A stretch of DNA of 64,000 nucleotides from Mesorhizobium temperatum (GTDB lineage Bacteria > Pseudomonadota > Alphaproteobacteria > Rhizobiales > Rhizobiaceae), in contig NZ_NPKJ01000041.1 of assembly GCF_002284575.1 (NCBI RefSeq), forward strand, positions 431 to 64,430. The letters are read 5' to 3'. Positions 10,037-17,451 of the stretch are shown one piece after another; positions within the stretch are counted from its first letter, which is position 1; every line of letters begins with the position of its first letter. The position numbers and the translations under genes are program-made. The notes beneath the pieces were generated by a model. That model made no database searches. It worked only from the letters and a program-made list of their open reading frames with translations, and was not told the DNA's origin.

Positions 10037-10654
10037 CTAACCCGGCAGCCGGCCGTTCTCGACGCGCTCCATGCGATAGCGCAGCAGCCGCAGGATGCGG
10101 CTTTCGAAATTGATGGTTTCGACGCGATCGAATTGCATCTGGGCCCGGTCGTGTTTGGCAAGAATAGCGGCGGCGATTTCCGCGGCCTTGGCCTTGGCCT
10201 CCTGGCAAGTCTTCTGCGGATAGGTCGCCTTCAGCGCATCCTCGAGGTCTCGGGCATGGTTCTTGGCAATCTCGACATGGCGGTCCTCATGGCGCTTGAT
10301 GTCGGCGGACAATGTATCCCAAAACAGCCTTACGCTCGCATCAGCCTTGCGCGAGCGGCGCCACTCGGGAAGGATCACCTTGACCTTGAGAGTGACGTCG
10401 GCGTCAGCAATCGCGCAGGAGCTCGATTTTTCCGCATAGCTGACGCGGGTGGTGAACGCCATCTGCGTGGCGCCTGGATGCCGCATCCCGGTGCTTTTCA
10501 CCTGAGGTCCAAGTTTCGTAAGCTGAGATCCGATATCATCGAGCGTTCTGCCTCCGATGCTGAAATAGCTATATGTCTTTACCAAACTCGCCGTGCCCGC
10601 CGGCAAGGCGGAAAAAGCGAGCATCAGGGCGCAAAGCAGTGATCGTTTCATCAT
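10037..10654 (-). CDS. Secreted DUF922 family putative zinc protease
   Basis: The 205-residue protein begins with a clear signal peptide (MMKRSLLCALMLAFSALPAGTAS). It carries HEDRHVEIAKNH, which contains the HExxH zinc-protease motif characteristic of DUF922. Two cysteines (SSCAIAD, KTCQEAK) may form a disulfide in the periplasm. I placed the start at the ATG at 10654 because it opens the signal peptide and AAAGAGG precedes it; an in-frame extension to 10777 adds 41 residues with no signal character. It is convergent with the FNR gene and divergent from folP. Substrate is unknown and activity is inferred from the motif only. Confidence 0.8.
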   Translation of the reverse strand: MMKRSLLCALMLAFSALPAGTASLVKTYSYFSIGGRTLDDIGSQLTKLGPQVKSTGMRHPGATQMAFTTRVSYAEKSSSCAIADADVTLKVKVILPEWRRSRKADASVRLFWDTLSADIKRHEDRHVEIAKNHARDLEDALKATYPQKTCQEAKAKAAEIAAAILAKHDRAQMQFDRVETINFESRILRLLRYRMERVENGRLPG

Positions 10655-10738
10655 GTTGCCTCTTTGCCTACCTTGCGCTACGGCCGTTGCCGGCGCAACA
10701 GAATTGATCTTTGGCGGATCACACATGGTTGATGGACA

Positions 10739-11623
10739 ATGACGACAGGGCGATGGCAGCTGGCGCATGGACGTCATCTCGACCTCGGCCGCAAGGCGGT
10801 GATCGTCGGTATCCTCAATATCACGCCGGACAGCTTTTCCGACGGCGGGCTGTTCTTAGCGCCCGAACAGGCGATGGCCCAGGCGCGCCGGATGGTGGAA
10901 GAGGGGGCCTCCGTCATTGACGTCGGTGGGGAGTCGACACGTCCCGGCGCATCTCCGGTAGCCTTCGAGGAAGAGCAGGCCCGCGTGCTGCCTGTCATCG
11001 AGGCGCTCGCCAGGCTTGGCAAGGCGCTGATTTCGGTCGACACCTATCGCGAGGACACCGCCCGGCTTGCCGTCGCTGCCGGCGCCCATATCGTCAACGA
11101 TGTCTGGGGCCTGCAGCGCGAACCGGGCGTCGCGCGCGTCGCTGCCGAGACCGGCGCCGGGCTGGTCATCATGCACACAGGACGTGACAGGCAAAAACTG
11201 CCCGACGTGATCGAGGATCAATTTTCCTTCCTCAGGAAGTCACTGGAAATCGCCCGGCGAAGCGGCGTTGCCGACGACCAAATCGTGCTCGATCCGGGCT
11301 TTGGCTTCGCCAAGGAAACAGCGGAGGAAAATCTCGACCTGATGGCACGGTTTTCCGAACTCGATGCCTTGGGCTTTCCGCTGATGGCCGGTACGTCGCG
11401 AAAGCGCTTCATCGGCGCCGTCACCGGCCGCGACGCCTCGGCCAGGGGTGCCGGAACGGCGGCGACGAGCGTCATACTGAGGCTCAAGGGCGCGCAGCTT
11501 TTTCGCGTCCACGATGTCGCAATCAATGTGGATGCGCTGGCGCTTGCCGATGCTATGCTGGCGCGTGAAACCACCGCACAGGCTCGAAAATCGGAATCGA
11601 TTTTCGGAAAGCCCGATGCGTAG
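10739..11623 (+). CDS. folP: Dihydropteroate synthase
   Basis: This 294-residue cytoplasmic enzyme joins p-aminobenzoate to 6-hydroxymethyl-dihydropterin pyrophosphate, the step blocked by sulfonamides. Signature motifs are present: GILNITPDSFSDGG near residue 23, DVGGESTRPGA, DPGFGFAK and GTSRKRFIG. It is the first gene of a folP-folB-folK run on the + strand, giving consecutive folate-pathway steps. The last codons run into a palindromic repeat (from 11584), so the C-terminal tail after about residue 282 (ARKSESIFGKPDA) is likely repeat-derived and not conserved. Confidence 0.97.
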   Translation: MTTGRWQLAHGRHLDLGRKAVIVGILNITPDSFSDGGLFLAPEQAMAQARRMVEEGASVIDVGGESTRPGASPVAFEEEQARVLPVIEALARLGKALISVDTYREDTARLAVAAGAHIVNDVWGLQREPGVARVAAETGAGLVIMHTGRDRQKLPDVIEDQFSFLRKSLEIARRSGVADDQIVLDPGFGFAKETAEENLDLMARFSELDALGFPLMAGTSRKRFIGAVTGRDASARGAGTAATSVILRLKGAQLFRVHDVAINVDALALADAMLARETTAQARKSESIFGKPDA

Positions 11624-11678
11624 ATTTAAAGCGTTAGAGTGTGCGTTGTGCGTCCAGGTGGACGCAACATTGCTCTAA
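11584..11678 (+). repeat. Palindromic repeat at the folP 3' end
   Basis: A palindrome, AAAATCGGAATCGATTTT (11587-11604), lies inside the last codons of folP. It is followed by a nested hairpin, TTAGAG (11634-11639) with CTCTAA (11673-11678), enclosing TGCGTCCA/TGGACGCA (11049-type spacing absent; arms at 11649-11656 and 11659-11666). It resembles the dispersed palindromes elsewhere in the window and may structure the folP-folB mRNA. Confidence 0.65.
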
Positions 11679-11697
11679 TCGAGCGGGATGCTGAGCG

Positions 11698-12057
11698 ATG
11701 TATGTCATCCGCATGAAAAACTGCGCCTTCTTCGCCCGGCACGGTGTGCTGGATGAGGAGGAGACGCTCGGCCAGCGCTTCTATGTCGACGCTGCGCTCA
11801 CCGTCGAACCTGGCCGCGCGCTGGTCGACGATTCCATCGAGGATACCGTCCACTATGGTGTCGCCTTCGGGGTGATCGAAAAGATCATAACCGGCGAGAG
11901 GCGTTTTCTGATAGAAGCGCTGGCGCTGGAGGTGGCCCGGGCGCTGACGGCCCGGTTTCCCCAGATCAGAAAGGCCGAGATTACCGTGCGCAAGCCGAAC
12001 GCTCCGGTGCCCGGTGTGCTCGATCATGTCGAGGTGACCGTTGTCTGGCCCGAATAG
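11698..12057 (+). CDS. folB: Dihydroneopterin aldolase
   Basis: The 119-residue enzyme converts dihydroneopterin to 6-hydroxymethyl-dihydropterin and glycolaldehyde. It has the family pattern: an N-terminal KNCAFFARHGVLDEEETLGQ with the conserved HG, a central DTVHYGVAFGVI, and the C-terminal RKPNAPVPGVLDHVEVTV. The length is usual for FolB. Its last 17 bases overlap the start of folK, indicating translational coupling. Confidence 0.95.
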   Translation: MYVIRMKNCAFFARHGVLDEEETLGQRFYVDAALTVEPGRALVDDSIEDTVHYGVAFGVIEKIITGERRFLIEALALEVARALTARFPQIRKAEITVRKPNAPVPGVLDHVEVTVVWPE

Positions 12058-12553
12058 CACAGTCTACCTCAGCCTTGGCGGCAATCTCGGCGACCCGGCA
12101 AGGTCGATGGGCGCGGCGCTGCGCATGCTGGACGCCGACGAGAACACGCGCGTGGTTGTGGTCTCCTCGCTTTACCGCACGCCGCCCTGGGGCAAGCGCG
12201 ATCAGCCGGATTTTCTCAATGCGGCTGCCGAAATTTCGACCGTGCTCGCACCACATGCATTGCTCGATCTCTGTCTCGACGTCGAGCGCAGACTGAAGCG
12301 GGTGCGCGAGGAGCGCTGGGGTCCACGCCTGATCGACATCGACATTCTGGTGTTCGGCGATCGGATTATCCACGAAACCGGGCTGCAAGTGCCGCATCCG
12401 CGCATGCTGGAGCGCGCCTTCGTTCTGGCGCCGCTGGCCGAGATCGCGCCTGACCTCACCGTCGACGGCAGAAGCGTGGCGGAGCGGCTTGCCGCTCTCG
12501 ACAGCGGCGGCATCGAGCAATTGTCGTCCGGCCGGGATTGGTGGCTGACCTAA
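12041..12553 (+). CDS. folK: 6-hydroxymethyl-dihydropterin pyrophosphokinase
   Basis: The 170-residue protein transfers pyrophosphate from ATP to 6-hydroxymethyl-dihydropterin, making the FolP substrate. Motifs are VYLSLGGNLGDP near the N-terminus, RTPPWG, and the HPPK signature RWGPRLIDIDIL. The start is TTG at 12041: the conserved N-terminus begins only a few residues later, there is no ATG before residue 23, and GAGG lies six bases upstream. The overlap with folB (17 bp) supports one operon. Confidence 0.95.
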   Translation: MSGPNSTVYLSLGGNLGDPARSMGAALRMLDADENTRVVVVSSLYRTPPWGKRDQPDFLNAAAEISTVLAPHALLDLCLDVERRLKRVREERWGPRLIDIDILVFGDRIIHETGLQVPHPRMLERAFVLAPLAEIAPDLTVDGRSVAERLAALDSGGIEQLSSGRDWWLT

Positions 12554-12594
12554 AGCATCGGACCAAAACCTTCTAACCACTTTGGCTCCGATGC
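12554..12594. terminator. Palindrome between convergent folK and DUF924 gene
   Basis: Arms GCATCGGACCAAA and TTTGGCTCCGATGC enclose about 12 bases. There is no T-run, so it is not a classical intrinsic terminator, but it fills the entire gap between two convergent genes. It resembles a dispersed rhizobial palindrome. Confidence 0.5.
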
Positions 12595-12601
12595 ACTGAT
12601 C

Positions 12602-13150
12602 TCAGCCGGAAAATCCGCCCCCGTCGAGGAACACCTGTTCCTCCGGGGTCGTCTCGCGGCCAAGCATCCTGTTCCGATGCGGAAAGCGGCCGAAGCGCTG
12701 AATGATCTCCAGGTGCTCGACCGCATACTTCAGATAGGATTGGGCTTTGGCGGTAGTGAGGTCCACGGATTTGAGCTGGTCGGCGAGATGCTCCGAATGC
12801 TCATAAGGCAAATAGAGGAAGACGCGCAGCTCTTCGTCGAGCGCCAAATCCTGGCCGGCGGCGATCGCCTTCTCGGCAAAATGCCTTGCCAGCGGGTCGG
12901 TGGCATACATATGGCCAGTGCCGCGAAAGCAGTTTCGCGGGAACTGATCGAGCAGGATCATCAGCGCCAGTGAGCCCTCGGCATGCTCCGACCAGTCGTC
13001 GCACCCACGCCGCGCGGCAGCATAGTGCAAGTCGAGAAACCGATTGCGGAACTCCGCGTCGAAGGCGTCATTCTTCTCGAACCATGCATCTTTCCCGGCG
13101 TCACGCCAGAATTTGGTGACGGAGAGCGCGCGCTCGTCCAGTTCGATCAT
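12602..13150 (-). CDS. DUF924 family protein
   Basis: The 182-residue helical protein has the DUF924 hallmarks: an N-terminal FWRDAGKDAWFEKNDAFD, LMILLDQFPRNCFRGTGHMY, and the C-terminal RFGRFPHRNRMLGRETTPEE. It is cytoplasmic; no biochemical function is established for the family. It overlaps the end of the upstream antiporter gene by four bases (ATGA), so the two are probably translated together. Confidence 0.9.
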   Translation of the reverse strand: MIELDERALSVTKFWRDAGKDAWFEKNDAFDAEFRNRFLDLHYAAARRGCDDWSEHAEGSLALMILLDQFPRNCFRGTGHMYATDPLARHFAEKAIAAGQDLALDEELRVFLYLPYEHSEHLADQLKSVDLTTAKAQSYLKYAVEHLEIIQRFGRFPHRNRMLGRETTPEEQVFLDGGGFSG

Positions 13151-15003
13151 CTGTTTGCTCCAGGTGTTAAATCCGCAGGCTCGGATTTATGCAGAACGCC
13201 GGCGGTTTCTTCATTGAGCGCCTGACCGGCGTGGCGTGGCTGGCTGAGCGGTGTCGGAATGGGCGTGCCGATATTGCCCTTGAGGAATCGCGCTCCGGCG
13301 CGAACGCCTTCGGCGAGCTGCAGCTCGAAGCGGGCGGCATCGCGATGGCGGACATCCTCGATCACCTCGGCGACTTCCTCCGGGTCGACGCCCAGCGCTT
13401 CCAGCGTGGAGCCGCCGAAGACAAGCGCTGATTCGAAGGTTTCGCGAATCTGGAAATCGACGTCGGCACGTATCAACTGCAGCGCGGTTCCGCGGTCGAA
13501 AGCGCGTGCCAGCACGGTCAGCAGGGGAAACTCCGCCTTGATGAGCTTTGCGATGCGGACGGCGACATCGGGCTTGTCGACGCAGATCAACACGGCGCGC
13601 GCGCGGCCGGCGCCTGCGGCACGCAGAATGTCCAGCCGCGTGCCATCGCCATAATAGACCTTGAAACCGAAATCGGCCGCCGCCTGGATCATCTCGACCT
13701 CATTGTCGATGATCGACACATCGATCCCGCGCAACAGCAGCGGTTGGCTGGCGATCTGGCCGAAGCGGCCGAAGCCGATGATCAGCACGCTGCCAGTAAG
13801 GCCATCGGCGACGTCGACGCCTTCGAGCGACTGCTCGTCGCGTGGCGTCAGATACCGCAATGCCAGAATGGCCAGCGGTGTCAGCACCATGGAGATGATG
13901 ACGATCGCCGTCAGGGTCGCATTAGCCTGGCTGTCGATGATGCCGACCGCCGCGGCGGCGGAATAGAGAACGAAGGCGAATTCGCCGCCTTGCGCCATGA
14001 AGACGGCACGCTCGAGCGCTTCCCGGTGACCGGTCTTGAGGATGCGGGCGACGAGATAGATGCCGATCGCCTTTATCACCATGTAGGCGACGACGTAGAT
14101 GACGACAATCCGCCAGTTCTCGATGACCACATGCAGGTCGAGCGACATGCCGACAGCGAGGAAGAACAACCCGAGCAGCACACCGCGGAATGGTTCGATG
14201 TCGGCCTCGAGCTGATGGCGGAAGGTGGATTCCGACAACAGCACGCCGGCCAGGAAAGCGCCCATCGCCATCGACAGGCCGCTGAGCTGCATGGCAAGCG
14301 CCGACCCCAGAACGACCAGAAGGGCGGCTGCGGTCATCACTTCGCGGGCGCGGGCGTCCGCCAGGATGCGGAAGAACGGATTGAGCAGATAACGCCCGGC
14401 CAGCACCAGCCCGACGATGGCGGCAAGGCCGATGCCCACCTCCGTCAGCCGCTGCGCATAGCTCATATCGGCGCCGCCCGGCGCGAGGAAGGCGATCAGG
14501 GCCAGCAGCGGCACGATCGCCAGGTCCTCGAGCAGCAGGATGGAGACAATGCGCTGGCCTTTGGGCGCGGCGATCTCACCGCGTTCCTCCAGAAGCTGCA
14601 TGACGATCGCCGTCGAGGTCAGCACGAAGCCGGCGCCGGCGACGAAGGATTGCGAGACCGGAAAACCTCCCGCCAGTCCGACGCCGGTCAGCAACAGCGC
14701 GCACACGCCGACCTGCAATGCCCCAAGGCCAAAGATCTCTCGCCTGAGTCCCCACAGCCGCGACGGTTGCATCTCCAGCCCGATGATGAACAGGAACATG
14801 ACGACGCCGAGCTCGGCGACGTGAAGAATGGCTTCCGATTCGGAAAAGATGCCGATGCCGAACGGGCCGATGACCACGCCGGCCGCCAGATAGCCGAGGA
14901 TGGAACCAAGCCCCACACGCTTGAAGATCGGTACGGCGACAACACCTGCGGCGAGCAGCGCCACCACGTGGATCAGATCGCTGCCCGCTGCTTCTGCCGC
15001 CAT
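13147..15003 (-). CDS. CPA2-family cation:proton antiporter with RCK/TrkA-N domain (KefB-like)
   Basis: The 618-residue protein has an N-terminal Na+/H+ exchanger domain of about 12-13 membrane segments (residues about 10-390). It is followed by a cytoplasmic TrkA-N domain opening with a Rossmann motif (VLIIGFGRFGQIASQPLL) at about 405. This is the KefB/KefC layout: potassium efflux coupled to protons and gated by nucleotide or glutathione binding. The C-terminal tail beyond about 525 is variable. No KefF/KefG ancillary subunit is adjacent. The ATGA overlap with the downstream DUF924 gene suggests one transcript. Ion specificity is inferred. Confidence 0.92.
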   Translation of the reverse strand: MAAEAAGSDLIHVVALLAAGVVAVPIFKRVGLGSILGYLAAGVVIGPFGIGIFSESEAILHVAELGVVMFLFIIGLEMQPSRLWGLRREIFGLGALQVGVCALLLTGVGLAGGFPVSQSFVAGAGFVLTSTAIVMQLLEERGEIAAPKGQRIVSILLLEDLAIVPLLALIAFLAPGGADMSYAQRLTEVGIGLAAIVGLVLAGRYLLNPFFRILADARAREVMTAAALLVVLGSALAMQLSGLSMAMGAFLAGVLLSESTFRHQLEADIEPFRGVLLGLFFLAVGMSLDLHVVIENWRIVVIYVVAYMVIKAIGIYLVARILKTGHREALERAVFMAQGGEFAFVLYSAAAAVGIIDSQANATLTAIVIISMVLTPLAILALRYLTPRDEQSLEGVDVADGLTGSVLIIGFGRFGQIASQPLLLRGIDVSIIDNEVEMIQAAADFGFKVYYGDGTRLDILRAAGAGRARAVLICVDKPDVAVRIAKLIKAEFPLLTVLARAFDRGTALQLIRADVDFQIRETFESALVFGGSTLEALGVDPEEVAEVIEDVRHRDAARFELQLAEGVRAGARFLKGNIGTPIPTPLSQPRHAGQALNEETAGVLHKSEPADLTPGANR

Positions 15004-15205
15004 GCCTGCCGTTCCGTTCTCTCTAGGGACCGCTGCACGTGCTGCGGCATCGAGCGGCCAAGATAGGGGCTTCGGCTGAAATCGAACAGTCCGAATCCGG
15101 AAACTGGTGCAGCAGTGTTGCAGGCGCGCTCCACAGCTTTATGCACCCGCTGCGTTGCGTGTTGCAGCAATCGGGCGCTAAGGACGCGCGGCTTTGGCCG
15201 TGAAG

Positions 15206-15237
15206 GGCGGACGACGATCAAGTCGGCCGCCTTTTTT
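15206..15237 (+). terminator. Intrinsic-terminator-like hairpin in the leader of the small secreted protein gene
   Basis: GGCGGaCGAC pairs with GTCGgCCGCC across a six-base loop and is followed by TTTTTT. It has all the parts of a Rho-independent terminator on the + strand, yet it lies just upstream of the ribosome binding site of the gene starting at 15254. It may end an upstream short transcript or act as an attenuator. Confidence 0.6.
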
Positions 15238-15253
15238 GAGGGAGACGACTGAC

Positions 15254-15520
15254 ATGAAGATTTTTTTGCTTGTTGCCGTTGGCATCGCGGCACTTGCCGG
15301 ATCGGCCTGCTCGAAGGCGCCGGACTGCACGACCGAAATGCTGGCCAAGAAAGCTCAGGACATGACTGCAGCCCTTCAGGAGGCCGTTACCAAGGATCCG
15401 GCCAAGGCAGCCGACCTCACCGCCAAGGTCCAGGCGGTCACAACCAAGTATCAGGGCACGACGACGGCGGACGAGGCCTGCAAGGCCTATGACGAGTTGA
15501 TCACCGCCATCAAGGGCTGA
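15254..15520 (+). CDS. Small secreted alanine-rich protein, possible lipoprotein
   Basis: The 88-residue protein has an N-terminal signal sequence (MKIFLLVAVGIAALAGSACSKA). A Cys at position 19 follows LAGSA, so it may be a lipoprotein, but the lipobox is imperfect (G-S-A-C rather than L-A-G-C). The mature part is helical, charged and Ala-rich, with two further Cys (PDCTTEM, EACKAYD) that may pair in the periplasm. The ATG at 15254 has GAGGGAG upstream; an earlier in-frame start would add 20 charged residues. The gene is bracketed by two terminator-like hairpins. No function can be assigned. Confidence 0.75.
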   Translation: MKIFLLVAVGIAALAGSACSKAPDCTTEMLAKKAQDMTAALQEAVTKDPAKAADLTAKVQAVTTKYQGTTTADEACKAYDELITAIKG

Positions 15521-15539
15521 GTATCGATCGGAGTTTTGG

Positions 15540-15570
15540 AAAAAGCGGTGGCCGTAGCTGCCGCTTTTTT
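15540..15570 (+). terminator. Rho-independent terminator
   Basis: AAAAAGCGG and CCGCTTTTTT form a stem with an internal GGC/GCT pairing, ending in six T residues, 20 bases after the small secreted protein's stop codon. On the opposite strand the A-run also gives a T-run, so it may serve the minus-strand gene ending at 15619 as well. Confidence 0.85.
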
Positions 15571-15618
15571 GCAACTAGAGTAGAGCGCTGCACGTCCTAT
15601 CGGTCGCGCAATGGCCGC

Positions 15619-16173
15619 TCAGTTCGGCGCGATGGAGCCGACTTCGACCGTATCGACGCGCTTCAGCTTCATGCCGATGACCGGCACCAATTGCTGGTCG
15701 ACGCGCACCGCAACCGTCACCGTCATCGAATTGTCGTTGGGGACAAGAGCCTGCATGACGCCTCGCAACTGGTTGCGGTTGATGGTGAAGACGACCTTGT
15801 TGGCGCTGACCACGTTGCCGCCGACAATGTCGAGGCCGGAACCGGCAGCACCGCCCATGAAGCTGCCCTTGTAGCCCTCGCGGCCCTTGTGCTGAATCGT
15901 CGCCGACATCTGCTGGGTGAACATGCCGACCCGGCAGCCGCCGTCGAGCGACATGCCGATCTTGCCGTCTGGTGTCGAACCGGTGAAATTGCAGGTGAAT
16001 TTCGTGCCCTTGTATTTGCCGGCGACGATTTCCCCCGGGCCGACCCATTCGCCTTCCACCGATTGAAAGAACTTCTTGTCCCGTTCTGCTGCAAAGGTCT
16101 TTTCAGCCATGCAGGCAGTTGTTGAAACCACGACCGCCACCGGCAGGACGCTAGACAAGATCACGCTTTTCAT
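15619..16173 (-). CDS. Secreted protein of unknown function
   Basis: The 184-residue protein begins with a signal peptide (MKSVILSSVLPVAVVVSTTAC) whose Cys may be lipidated. The mature part has a beta-rich pattern of short strands (GEWVGPGEIVAG, FTCNFTGSTPDGKIGMSLDG, GYKGSFMGGAAGSG), resembling a small calycin-like or barrel fold. I chose the ATG at 16173 since it begins the signal peptide; an in-frame extension to 16227 adds 18 residues without signal character. I do not recognise a named family. Confidence 0.7.
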   Translation of the reverse strand: MKSVILSSVLPVAVVVSTTACMAEKTFAAERDKKFFQSVEGEWVGPGEIVAGKYKGTKFTCNFTGSTPDGKIGMSLDGGCRVGMFTQQMSATIQHKGREGYKGSFMGGAAGSGLDIVGGNVVSANKVVFTINRNQLRGVMQALVPNDNSMTVTVAVRVDQQLVPVIGMKLKRVDTVEVGSIAPN

Positions 16174-16256
16174 CGACGACACCCGGCAACAAAGAGACTG
16201 GTTTGGAACCCGTCCGACCATGAACAAGATTGGTTAATGCTTCGTCACCGCTAGCG

Positions 16257-16354
16257 CATGGCTCCGAAAATCTGAAGCGATTTGCGCTGGGATCATGCGC
16301 GTAATCAAAGTGCTTCAGCGTCCTTTTCGCGCTCACTAGACGTGCGGCGCTGGA
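16257..16354 (-). repeat. Composite dispersed palindrome (family C), inverted copy
   Basis: Read on the minus strand it repeats the order seen at 8843-8948: CAGCGCCGC...GCGCGaaaAGGACGCTG, then GCGCATGATC, then an AATC/GATT-type palindrome. It occupies the gap upstream of the secreted protein gene (start 16173) and abuts the end of the YcjF-like gene at 16363. Confidence 0.65.
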
Positions 16355-16362
16355 GATAGCTG

Positions 16363-17451
16363 TCAATTGTCGGAAGCCGATGTTTCCTTCTGCTTTTTAG
16401 TTGCAAACGATGTCAGCGCGGACAGGAAATCACCCATGCCGGGCCGTCTCGTGGCGCTGAAGGGCAGGGGCCTTGCGGTCTCCATCGCAGCAATGCCGAT
16501 GCGCGCCGTCATCATGCCGTTGACGACACCTTCGCCAAGCTTGGCCGAGAGCCGAGCAGCGAGGCCATGGCCGACGATCTGCTGAACGAAACTGTCGCCC
16601 ACGGCAATCGAGCCGGTCACCGCCAGATGGGCGAGAACGCTGCGCGCCAGCCTGAAGAACCCCAGCGTGCCCGGCCGGCCGCCATAAAGTTCCGACAGCC
16701 GGCGAATCAGCCGGCCCGCTTCGAACACGACATAGGCGACGTCGACCAGAGCGCGAGGGCTGACCGCCGTCACCAGCGACACACGCTTTGCCGCTTCGAG
16801 GATCATCACCTTGGCGCGCGCATCGAGGGGGCCGAGGATTTCGGTCTCGGCCAGGCGCACCAGATTGCCACCGTCGATAATCTCGTCGCGCAAGTCTGCC
16901 AACGCACGTCTGCCGGCCGCGGTTTCGGGTTTGGCCGCGACAAAGGCCGAGAGTTCGTCGACCACGGCGCGAGCGGCCTTCGGATCGTCGCGGGCAATGG
17001 CGTCGAGTGCCCGCTTCTGCAGCTTTTCGACCTCGGCGAGGCGGGCGATCGCCAGGAATTCGCGGACGAGGATGACCAGAAGCGCCAGCACCGCGATCGC
17101 GGCCATCCCGGCGGCAAGCCAGCCCAGCCATTCAGCACGCGCGAACAGATCGCGAATCAGCTGATCGGTCCAAAGGCCGAGGCCCAGCGAAACCAGAACG
17201 CCCAATGCGCCGAACAACAAGCCACCTGATATCGAACGCTTACGCGGCGCGGTGGCCGGCGGCGGTTCGGCGGCGATAATATCTGGCTCGTCGAAAACGT
17301 CGATTTCCGCCGGAGTGACGACGGCAAGATCAGCCTTCGCGGCGCGTGGCTTTCTGGCCGATGGAGCGTCGGGCTGCCGCAAGGCTGCCCGTTCTTTTGG
17401 CGGGGCTTCCGGCTCGATGCGAAAAGCCGCCGGCTTGCGGGGCGCGGTCAT
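16363..17451 (-). CDS. YcjF/TIGR01620-like membrane protein (DUF697)
   Basis: The 362-residue protein has a basic, Pro/Ala-rich N-terminal segment (1-75), two membrane segments near 78-95 and 105-130 (ISGGLLFGALGVLVSLGLGL; GWLAAGMAAIAVLALLVILV), and a C-terminal DUF697 domain with conserved helices such as RVSLVTAVSPRALVDVAYV. It overlaps the upstream YcjX-like gene by four bases. The YcjX-YcjF pair is conserved in proteobacteria, and in enterobacteria it accompanies envelope-stress (Psp) genes; no psp gene is visible here. The role is unknown beyond being an inner-membrane partner of the P-loop protein. Confidence 0.9.
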   Translation of the reverse strand: MTAPRKPAAFRIEPEAPPKERAALRQPDAPSARKPRAAKADLAVVTPAEIDVFDEPDIIAAEPPPATAPRKRSISGGLLFGALGVLVSLGLGLWTDQLIRDLFARAEWLGWLAAGMAAIAVLALLVILVREFLAIARLAEVEKLQKRALDAIARDDPKAARAVVDELSAFVAAKPETAAGRRALADLRDEIIDGGNLVRLAETEILGPLDARAKVMILEAAKRVSLVTAVSPRALVDVAYVVFEAGRLIRRLSELYGGRPGTLGFFRLARSVLAHLAVTGSIAVGDSFVQQIVGHGLAARLSAKLGEGVVNGMMTARIGIAAMETARPLPFSATRRPGMGDFLSALTSFATKKQKETSASDN

